This document shows, one piece after another, positions 1 to 5,465 of a DNA stretch of 8,117 nt. This stretch comes from an uncultured Alphaproteobacteria bacterium (lineage in GTDB: Bacteria > Pseudomonadota > Alphaproteobacteria > Micavibrionales > Micavibrionaceae). Under the pieces are notes generated by a model that was not told the DNA's origin, ran no database searches, and saw nothing but the letters and a program-made list of their open reading frames with translations. The stretch covers positions 1-8,117 of the forward strand of contig CAKTCH010000056.1 of the NCBI GenBank assembly GCA_934538895.1, written 5' to 3'. Positions within the stretch are counted from its first letter, which is position 1; each line of letters starts with the position of its first letter. A program made the position numbers and the translations under genes.

Positions 1-275
1 CTGTAATATTATAAGCTTATACAGAATGCGCAGTTCAACAAGCTTTTTTATACCTAAAGTTGCAAGGACAGAATTACCGGAAAGATCGCAATTAGATGCG
101 TAATAGCTGCCAGATTATAGGGATCTGCCTTCTAAAATAAATGCCATATAGTGGCGATCCCGATCCAGCGCCGTATAAATGACATTTATTTCAAAGGGTT
201 GAAGCGCATTCTGATGACTCTGACCAGCCTTTACTGGCCGGGCCGCGGTATCTCCATGATATATCGATGATTTAT
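1..275. other. Upstream non-coding region, no gene seen
   Basis: This stretch ahead of the rpsD promoter is AT-rich at its left end and has stop codons in all plus frames. The only open frame of note is an 81-residue minus-strand one at 115-360. It has no family resemblance that I recognise, its composition is unlike the neighbouring genes, and it runs across the rpsD promoter and leader. A palindromic AAGCTT occurs at 13-18 and again at 40-45, the second followed by six T's, but the stem is too short and the loop too long to call a terminator. I see no tRNA, repeat or other signal here. Confidence 0.5.
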
Positions 276-303
276 TTGACAAATACCTGAAAATGCTTAT
301 AGT
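276..303 (+). promoter_or_regulatory. Sigma70-type promoter of rpsD
   Basis: A perfect -35 hexamer TTGACA (276-281) is followed, after 16 bp, by TATAGT (298-303), which matches the -10 consensus at five of six positions. Transcription would start near 310 and give a leader of about 90 nt before the rpsD ATG. This is the best promoter match in the window. A strong dedicated promoter fits a ribosomal protein gene transcribed alone. Confidence 0.8.
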
Positions 304-322
304 CCCACCATTCCCGAAAAGA

Positions 323-339
323 GGGGCACGGGTTGCCCC
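323..339 (+). promoter_or_regulatory. Hairpin in the rpsD leader
   Basis: GGGGCA (323-328) and TGCCCC (334-339) form a perfect six-pair stem with a five-base loop in the predicted rpsD 5' leader. A smaller CGCC/GGCG stem with a GCA loop follows near 345-355. There is no T-tract, so it is not a terminator. S4 is known to repress its own mRNA in E. coli (alpha operon) and Bacillus (rpsD leader). Whether this hairpin does the same is inference. Confidence 0.4.
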
Positions 340-402
340 CGTTGACGCCGCAGGCGCCAATACGCGATGGATATCGGGACAATTTGTTGAAAAGGAAGAA
401 AA

Positions 403-1023
403 ATGAGCGAGAAAAAACGTCCGCAGTCAAAGTACAAAATTGACCGCCGCCTGAATTGTAACCTGTGGGGCCGTCCGAAATCCCCTTATAACACCCGTCA
501 GACCAAACCGGGCCAGCATGGCGCCGCGCGCGGCAAGCTGTCGAACTATGGCCTGCAACTGGCGGCCAAGCAGAAGATCAAGGGTTACTACGGCAATATC
601 GGCGAAAAGCAGTTCCGCAAATATTACGCGGAAGCCCTGCGCCTGCGTGGCGATAACGGCCAGAACCTGATCGGTATTCTGGAGCGCCGTCTGGATGCCG
701 TCTGCTACCGCGCGAAATTCGCGATCACGGTATTTGCGTCCCGCCAGTTGGTGAGCCATGGCCACGTTCTAGTCAACGGCAAGCGCGTGAACATTCCTTC
801 TTACCTCGTGAAAGAAGGCGATGTCATCGAGATCAAGGAAAAATCCAGACAGCTCGGCTTCGTTGTCGGCGCCGTCCAATCTCAGGAACGCGAAGTGCCC
901 GAGTATATCCAGCTTGACGAGAAGGCGATGAAAGCGACCTTCCTGCGCACACCGAAACTGGAAGACGTGCCATACGCATCCCAGATGCAGCCGTACCTGG
1001 TTATCGAATTCTACTCCCGTTAA
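403..1023 (+). CDS. rpsD: 30S ribosomal protein S4
   Basis: S4 is a primary 16S rRNA-binding protein of the small subunit that nucleates assembly of the 5' domain and helps decoding accuracy. The 206-residue length is normal for the family. The N-terminal part (about 1-93) has the family signatures YKIDRRLNCNLWGRPKSP (11-28) and KGYYGNIGEKQF (60-71). The S4 RNA-binding domain follows at about 94-155 (ERRLDAVCYRAKF, then VNGKRVNIPSYLVKEGD). Only one cysteine (Cys20) lies near the N-terminus, so this is the zinc-free form, not the four-cysteine form. The ATG is preceded by a good ribosome binding site, AAGGAAG, about 5 nt upstream. The gene stands alone between its own promoter and a strong terminator, so it appears monocistronic, unlike the E. 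coli alpha operon arrangement. Confidence 0.98.
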   Translation: MSEKKRPQSKYKIDRRLNCNLWGRPKSPYNTRQTKPGQHGAARGKLSNYGLQLAAKQKIKGYYGNIGEKQFRKYYAEALRLRGDNGQNLIGILERRLDAVCYRAKFAITVFASRQLVSHGHVLVNGKRVNIPSYLVKEGDVIEIKEKSRQLGFVVGAVQSQEREVPEYIQLDEKAMKATFLRTPKLEDVPYASQMQPYLVIEFYSR

Positions 1024-1061
1024 TCGCCCTATCAAGCCAATACGGGACGACATACGAAGGG

Positions 1062-1086
1062 GGCCGCGAAATTCGCGGCCTTTTTT
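1062..1086 (+). terminator. Rho-independent terminator of rpsD
   Basis: GGCCGCGA (1062-1069) pairs perfectly with TCGCGGCC (1073-1080) over a three-base loop and is followed directly by TTTTTTATTT. It lies 39 bp after the rpsD stop codon. On the other strand the hairpin is not followed by T's, so it acts mainly on rpsD. The stop codon of the convergent DUF4112 gene (1085-1087) lies at the end of the T-tract. Confidence 0.93.
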
Positions 1087-1420
1087 ATTTGCGCATATGG
1101 CGCTTCAGCAGTTCGACGTTGCGGATATTCGCCTTCCACTTCACGTCGAACAAATCGCCCAGCAGGGGGATCAGGCCGATCAGCCAGTCGATGAAAATAT
1201 TAAAAATCATCCTGAATTTAATGTGATGCGGCACGCCTTGCTGTACGGCCCGGTGAAAAATGTAACCGGACACCGCCATGCCAATCGTATCGCCGATGCC
1301 GGGAACAAGGCCGATAAGGGAATCCAGCCCGAACCGTATGTTTGTGCCGGGAACGGAGAATCTCGCATCCATCCATGAAGCGATATTATCCAGTTCGCGT
1401 ATCAGTTCGTCCTCGTCCAT
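1085..1420 (-). CDS. DUF4112 family small membrane-type protein
   Basis: The 111-residue protein matches the pattern I know for DUF4112 proteins: a short N-terminal helix, the segment RFSVPGTNIRFGLDSLIGLVP (20-40), two hydrophobic stretches and the ending KWKANIRNVELLKRH. Function is unknown for the family. A conspicuous internal repeat is visible: DSLIGLVPGIGD (33-44) and DWLIGLIPLLGD (78-89), 45 residues apart, each in a hydrophobic segment that could enter the membrane. No signal peptide is seen. The ATG at 1418-1420 has no clear Shine-Dalgarno sequence. The gene starts 39 bp after the trmJ stop on the same strand, so co-transcription with trmJ is likely. It may be translated weakly or partly by coupling, but that is inference. 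Confidence 0.85.
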   Translation of the reverse strand: MDEDELIRELDNIASWMDARFSVPGTNIRFGLDSLIGLVPGIGDTIGMAVSGYIFHRAVQQGVPHHIKFRMIFNIFIDWLIGLIPLLGDLFDVKWKANIRNVELLKRHMRK

Positions 1421-1459
1421 AAAATTGAAGTAGGAAGGCCGTTCCTGAAATCAATAGGT

Positions 1460-2227
1460 TCAATCCGGCAGTTTTTTGCCGATCAGGGCGCTGATGACGC
1501 CATGGAAAGTATTAACCTCCTGCTGGGTCATGCGCGCCCGTACCAGCAGGGCCCGCAGGTTGCGTATGACCGTCGGTTTCATCTCCGGCGCGCGGAAGAA
1601 GCGCCGCTCCTCCAGCGCGGTTTCCAGCCTGTCATAAAGCGCGTCCATATCCCCCTGCGTCGCGAGCGGCGTATCGCCAAGGAGCATTTGCTGGCCTGGC
1701 GTGCTGTCACCTGTCATCATCCACTCGTAACAGGTCAGCAGGACGGCCTGCCCGAGATTGAGCGAGGAGAAACCGGGATTGAGCGGAATGGTGATCACGG
1801 CGCTTGAGAGCGCCACGTCTTCATTCACCAGCCCCATGCGTTCCGCGCCGTATAAAAGGCCGATGCGTTCGCCGTTATTATGACGCGCGCGCATGTCTTC
1901 GGCGGCAGCGCGGGGGGTGAAGACGTTTTTTACCATATCGCGCGGGCGGGCCGTGGTCGCGTAAACGTAATGCAAATCGGCAATCGCGGCGGCGGTGCTG
2001 TCAAAAACCTGCACGGGCGGCATCCGGTCGAGCGCACCGGATGACATGGCGGCGGCGCGGTCATTGGGCCAGCCGTCGCGCGGATTCACGAGGCGCAAGG
2101 CGGTCACGCCGCAATTCAGCATGGCGCGCGCCGCCGCCCCGATATTCTCGCCCATCTGCGGGTCGACAAGGATCACGACAGGGCCGGGCGCGGCGTTCAG
2201 GGGAATGGATTTATTCGTACCGGTCAT
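1460..2227 (-). CDS. trmJ: TrmJ-like tRNA 2'-O-methyltransferase (SPOUT, TrmH group 1)
   Basis: This is a SAM-dependent SPOUT-class ribose methyltransferase. TrmJ proteins methylate the 2'-OH of nucleotide 32 (C or U) in the tRNA anticodon loop. With the ATG at 2225-2227 the protein has 255 residues, close to E. coli TrmJ. The three SPOUT motifs are in order: NIGAAARAMLNCG (28-40) with the conserved Asn and Arg34; LLYGAERMGLVNEDV (124-138); and ITIPLNPGFSSLNLGQAV (145-162), which forms the trefoil-knot SAM site. The C-terminal extension, with KPTVIRNLRALLVRARMT (217-233), is typical of TrmJ and not of TrmL. An in-frame TTG at 2263 would add 12 residues (MPAAWKANKRPP) that do not look conserved, so I prefer the ATG, although its ribosome binding site is weak. 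The family is clear; the exact target nucleotide is inferred. Confidence 0.9.
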   Translation of the reverse strand: MTGTNKSIPLNAAPGPVVILVDPQMGENIGAAARAMLNCGVTALRLVNPRDGWPNDRAAAMSSGALDRMPPVQVFDSTAAAIADLHYVYATTARPRDMVKNVFTPRAAAEDMRARHNNGERIGLLYGAERMGLVNEDVALSSAVITIPLNPGFSSLNLGQAVLLTCYEWMMTGDSTPGQQMLLGDTPLATQGDMDALYDRLETALEERRFFRAPEMKPTVIRNLRALLVRARMTQQEVNTFHGVISALIGKKLPD

Positions 2228-2263
2228 AGGGGGTCTTTTATTCGCTTTCCACGCGGCAGGCAA

Positions 2264-2291
2264 ATTCTAATAAAATATATTGATTCATAAA
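2264..2291 (-). promoter_or_regulatory. Possible trmJ promoter in the AT-rich divergent spacer
   Basis: Read on the minus strand, TTTATG (2291-2286) and TAGAAT (2269-2264) are separated by 16 bp. The -10 matches consensus at five of six positions, the -35 at only three. Transcription would start near 2257, about 30 nt before the trmJ ATG. The spacer between the divergent trmJ and RNB genes (2228-2330) is much richer in A and T than the genes, which fits a promoter region. I could not identify a convincing plus-strand promoter for the RNB gene in it. Confidence 0.35.
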
Positions 2292-2330
2292 TCTTTCCAT
2301 ATTAGTTTTATCTCTGAAACAGGGAAAAAA

Positions 2331-3704
2331 ATGAGTAGAAACGCCTATCTTCGCAAAGCGCGCCAGACACATTCATCCGGATATAACCGGCCACACCGCG
2401 GGCAGGATGATGATGTACAGCTGGATTTCAATCCCTACAGGCAGCTTAAAAAAATTATCCATTCCCGCCCGGTGCAGGAAGGAATTACGATCGATTTTCC
2501 CGGTACCTATATCATCGATGACGGCTTGTGGGTACAACCGCATAATAAAGACGGCTGGTGCATCACCGCCAGCATTGCCGACCTTCCCGCCATGATACCG
2601 CAGGAGAGCCGTCTGGAAAGCTTTGCACGCGCCCGCATGGAAGAGGATAACACGAGCTGGGGTCCGGTGCGCCACATATGGCCCGTGGATTTCATGAAAG
2701 ATTTTGTGAGTCTGCGCATGTTTGAAGATCGTGCTGCCCGTCCCGCGATCACGTTTACCACGATCCTTGACAGGAACATGAACGTCCAGAATTGCAAAAT
2801 ACGCCGTACGGCTTTCGTGAATCGCGGCCAGCACACAGACGGCTCGTTCCGCAGCTATAAGGATTTCTCGCAGCAGATGATATTGGAATGGCGCAGGCTG
2901 GCACGCGGACTATACCAGAAACGCTGCCGTGATCTGGGATATCAATTCGACAGCCGGATATGCTCTGATGCGCAAGCGCCGCTGACGCACCTGACCAAAG
3001 ATAACGGTGACATGGAAGATGGCAAATTGCTGGTGCATGAAGTGATGCGCCTGACCAACCGCATGGCTGCGGAGTATTTCAACAAACATGGTCTGGTCGT
3101 GCCGTTCAAAAGTCAGAATGCCGGCATTCGCGCAACGCTGGTCAGCCCGTGCTATGAGTTCGATATGGCTGCCAACAGCATGTGTATCAAATTGTTGCAG
3201 GATATGACGGAGAATGGCCTTCCTTATGTGCACCTGAATTCACCGATGCGCAAATATAGCGACTATCTGGCGCTAAAAGTTCTGGGGGAGCATCTGAGCG
3301 GGCGATCGCAGTCTGCACAGACGCGCAATGAAGTACAAAGCCTGTCGCCCGTCTTCAGGCGTCATGCGAAAGTACCGGATTTCCTGTTGCAGCCGCGCTG
3401 GCAGAAGCAATGGAAAGGGCAATTGTGTAACCAGTTGCCGTGGCATCCGCATCCGATACCGCGGCAGCAGGAAAGCTATGATCTGGTTAAAACCTGCAAG
3501 AAAATGCAGGTCGGCGCACCGTTGATGGCGGAACGTGAAATCATGATGCAGGGGACTGTGCTTTATTTTACCGCTTTGCAGGTCGCCGACGAGCGGTTGC
3601 GTACATGGGCCGTCAGCCATAATGCCGATCAGGCCGCAGAACGCGCCGCGGAAAGAATGAACGTACTGATGGGGCGGCGCGGCATGAGGCCTGAAGGGGC
3701 GTAG
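2331..3704 (+). CDS. RNase II-family (RNB domain) protein, unusual architecture
   Basis: This 457-residue protein carries an RNB exoribonuclease core, the fold that degrades RNA 3' to 5' with metal ions. The metal-site segment is TIDFPGTYIIDDGLW (53-67), aligning without gaps to E. coli RNase II TIDSASTEDMDDALF. Asp55, Asp63 and Asp64 match Asp201, Asp209 and Asp210, but Ile61 replaces Asp207. Later motifs are HEVMRLTNRMAAEYF (236-250), whose Glu237 matches RNase II Glu390, and YVHLNSPMRKYSDYLA (299-314), whose Arg307 matches the catalytic Arg500. Only about 50 residues precede the metal site, so the usual cold-shock domains are absent, and no S1 domain is recognisable. Residues about 380-447 instead resemble a dsRNA-binding domain. 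The ATG at 2331 is chosen because AGGGA lies about 6 nt upstream; an in-frame TTG at 2280 lacks this. It is not clearly Rnb, RNase R or Rnr, so no symbol is given. Activity is uncertain. Confidence 0.85.
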   Translation: MSRNAYLRKARQTHSSGYNRPHRGQDDDVQLDFNPYRQLKKIIHSRPVQEGITIDFPGTYIIDDGLWVQPHNKDGWCITASIADLPAMIPQESRLESFARARMEEDNTSWGPVRHIWPVDFMKDFVSLRMFEDRAARPAITFTTILDRNMNVQNCKIRRTAFVNRGQHTDGSFRSYKDFSQQMILEWRRLARGLYQKRCRDLGYQFDSRICSDAQAPLTHLTKDNGDMEDGKLLVHEVMRLTNRMAAEYFNKHGLVVPFKSQNAGIRATLVSPCYEFDMAANSMCIKLLQDMTENGLPYVHLNSPMRKYSDYLALKVLGEHLSGRSQSAQTRNEVQSLSPVFRRHAKVPDFLLQPRWQKQWKGQLCNQLPWHPHPIPRQQESYDLVKTCKKMQVGAPLMAEREIMMQGTVLYFTALQVADERLRTWAVSHNADQAAERAAERMNVLMGRRGMRPEGA

Positions 3705-3707
3705 GGG

Positions 3708-3727
3708 TTCGCTCCTCGCAATGACGG
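3708..3727 (-). repeat. Half copy of the TCATTGCG...CAATCCAG repeat family
   Basis: On the minus strand this reads CGTCATTGCGAGGAGCGAA, the left half of an interspersed repeat common in alphaproteobacterial genomes. It begins three bases after the RNB stop codon. A second, decayed copy is seen at 7153-7191. The matching right half (CAATCCAG) is not present here, so this is a fragment. Confidence 0.6.
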
Positions 3728-3772
3728 GGGCGTTAGGGTGCGGACTCATTAAATCCCGTGACTTCCCCACGT

Positions 3773-3861
3773 TGTCATTCCCGCGCAAGCGGGAATCCAG
3801 GGGGGTTACAACATCGTGCAGTACCTGTGGCGCTGGATCCCCGGTCAAGCCGGGGATGACA
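3773..3861. repeat. Paired REP-like palindromic element (MITE/BIME-like)
   Basis: Two palindromes face each other. The left one is ATTCCCGC (3777-3784), loop GCAA, GCGGGAAT (3789-3796), then CCAG. The right one is CTGG, then ATCCCCGG (3837-3844), loop TCAAG, CCGGGGAT (3850-3857). The outer ends TGTCAT (3773-3778) and ATGACA (3856-3861) are inverted repeats, and 32 bp of unrelated sequence lies between the units. The element sits between the convergent RNB and gltX genes. The right hairpin, followed by ATTTTTG at 3864-3870, may also help end RNB transcription. Similar palindromes are widespread in alphaproteobacteria and are thought to be non-autonomous; no transposase is nearby. Confidence 0.8.
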
Positions 3862-3918
3862 GGATTTTTGCCGGGATTGAAATTTTTGAAATGATTCTGA
3901 ACTGAATGGGGCCGCACC

Positions 3919-5256
3919 CTAGGCGGCAGTTTTCCTTTCAAGCCTGCCCAGCGCTTTTTCCGGCCCGATCAAAGGCAGCAGGACCGCCAGTTCAGGCCCG
4001 TGTTCCCTGCCGGTCAGCGCCTTGCGCAACGGCATGAACAGTTCCTTGCCCTTGCGGCCTGTCGCGTTCTTCACCGCGTCGGTCCAAAGTTTCCATGTAT
4101 CGCCGTCCCACGGCGCGGGCGGCATCAGCGTAGCGGCTTGCCGGATAAAATCCGCGTCGTCTACGACAGGCGTCACCGGGCCGTTGGCCACCGTCCACCA
4201 TTCACCGATGTCGCCGAGTTTGGAAAGATTGGGGCGCACGGCCAGCCAGAAAGCCTCATCAAGTTCCGCAAGCCCCAAATCTGCCAGACGCAGTTTCACA
4301 TCGGCATAGGGCGTTTCGTGGATGATCTTGGCGTTCAGGCGCAGTAATTCTTCCATATCGAATTTTGGTGCGCCTTTGGAGAATCGGGAGAGATCGAAAC
4401 TATCTATCACATCCTGAATCTTTCTGAACGGCTCGATCGGATCGGAACTGCCAAGACGCGCCATCAGACTGATGATCGCCATAGGCTCCAGCCCTTCGTT
4501 TTCACGCAGGTCTTTCACGCTGAGAGAACCAAGACGCTTGGATAATTTCCCGCCTTCGGAATCGGTAATCATCGGCAGATGCGCGAATGCCGGCAGCACC
4601 GCGCCGAAGGCCTTGAACATTTGTATATGCATGGCGGTGTTGGAAACGTGGTCTTCGCCGCGCACGATATGCGTGGTTTTGTAATCGATATCGTCGATCA
4701 CGGAGCACAGGTGATAAAGCGGGCTGCCATCCTCGCGGATCAGCACCGGATCGGAAATCAGCGCGCCGTCGAATTTCACTGGGCCGCGCACTAGATCGTT
4801 CCATTCGATCGGTGCGGCTTCCATCTTGAAACGCCAGTGGGGCGGGTGATTGAACGCTTGCTTCTGCTCTTCCGTCAGCTTCAGCGCGCTGCGGTCGTAA
4901 ACCGGGGGCAGGCCGCGGGACAGCAACGTTTTGCGCTTTAGCGCCAGTTCTTCCTGAGACTCCCAGCAAGGATACAGGCGGCCATCATCCTTCAGCTTCT
5001 GGATCATGGCGTCGTAACGGTCCTTGCGGTCGCGCTGGCGGGCTTTGTCGTCCCAGTCGAGGCCCAGCCATTTCATTCCCGCCTCGATATCCTGTTCATA
5101 GATATCCTTGCTGCGTTCCAGATCGGTATCGTCGATCCGCAGCAGGAAATGACCGCCGTTCTTGCGGGCGAACAGCCATGTCACAATCGCGGCGCGGACG
5201 TTGCCGGCATGGATATAGCCGGTGGGGGACGGGGCGAAACGAACACGAACGGTCAT
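3919..5256 (-). CDS. gltX: Glutamate--tRNA ligase
   Basis: This class I aminoacyl-tRNA synthetase attaches glutamate to tRNA in an ATP-dependent reaction. With the ATG at 5254-5256 it has 445 residues. The N-terminus MTVRVRFAPSPTGYIHAGN carries the HIGH-type signature as HAGN (16-19), followed by FLLRIDDTDLERS (37-49). The adenylate-stabilising KMSKS motif appears as KLSKR (237-241). The C-terminal half is the alpha-helical anticodon-binding region of bacterial GltX. Only one cysteine of the zinc-binding region remains (YPCWES, 95-100). Alphaproteobacteria often have two GltX copies, and some also charge tRNA-Gln for later amidation; which type this is cannot be told here. A longer frame starts at 5325, but its 23 extra residues are read through a palindromic repeat and precede the conserved start. 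AGGA lies about 11 nt upstream of the chosen ATG. Confidence 0.96.
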   Translation of the reverse strand: MTVRVRFAPSPTGYIHAGNVRAAIVTWLFARKNGGHFLLRIDDTDLERSKDIYEQDIEAGMKWLGLDWDDKARQRDRKDRYDAMIQKLKDDGRLYPCWESQEELALKRKTLLSRGLPPVYDRSALKLTEEQKQAFNHPPHWRFKMEAAPIEWNDLVRGPVKFDGALISDPVLIREDGSPLYHLCSVIDDIDYKTTHIVRGEDHVSNTAMHIQMFKAFGAVLPAFAHLPMITDSEGGKLSKRLGSLSVKDLRENEGLEPMAIISLMARLGSSDPIEPFRKIQDVIDSFDLSRFSKGAPKFDMEELLRLNAKIIHETPYADVKLRLADLGLAELDEAFWLAVRPNLSKLGDIGEWWTVANGPVTPVVDDADFIRQAATLMPPAPWDGDTWKLWTDAVKNATGRKGKELFMPLRKALTGREHGPELAVLLPLIGPEKALGRLERKTAA

Positions 5257-5278
5257 GAATTCAACAATCCTATTCTTA

Positions 5279-5302
5279 GTCATCCCCGGTCGGGGCGGGA
5301 TG
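5279..5302. repeat. Truncated REP-like palindrome in the gltX leader
   Basis: The plus strand reads GTCATCCCCGGTCGGGGCGG and onward, matching the GTCATCCCCGG end of the element at 3773-3861 but with a shortened, rearranged right arm. CCCCG and CGGGG can pair across a two-base gap or in shifted register. It lies 23-46 bp upstream of the gltX ATG, so it would fall in the leader RNA or near the promoter. It is the source of the apparent N-terminal residues IPPRPGMTK in the longer gltX frame. Confidence 0.6.
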
Positions 5303-5465
5303 GTACAGGGCACATAGTTTGCCATATTTAGCAGGAATTCCCGAGGGTTACCAGTATTTTTCTTGATGTGTTTGCGACGGTTCTTGAAATAGTTGCAAAG
5401 CGCCGCTTCGATCCGGTTACGCTTGTTTAGAAAGCATATAGGGAAAATTTATCTGCGGCTAAACC

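Noticed and set aside
11..50. AAGCTT pair followed by T's as a terminator of an upstream gene
   Set aside because: AAGCTT is itself a palindrome, the arms are only six bases with a 21-base loop, and no upstream gene is visible.
115..360. 81-residue minus-strand ORF upstream of rpsD
   Set aside because: No recognisable family, no good ribosome binding site, and it covers the clear rpsD promoter and leader hairpin on the opposite strand.
3773..3861. CRISPR array or insertion sequence
   Set aside because: Only two inverted hairpin units with one 32-bp interior and no transposase or regular direct spacing; it fits a paired REP-like element.
3273..3941. 222-residue minus-strand ORF across the RNB gene end and the repeats
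   Set aside because: Its N-terminal part (VIPGLTGDP, SRLRGND, VIARSE) is a translation of the palindromic repeats and the rest is antisense to the RNB gene.
5350..5400. Inverted repeat TTTGCGAC / GTTGCAAA in the gltX-nadE spacer as a terminator or operator
   Set aside because: One mismatch in an eight-base arm, a 13-base loop and no T-tract. Too weak to call, and no protein site is known to match.
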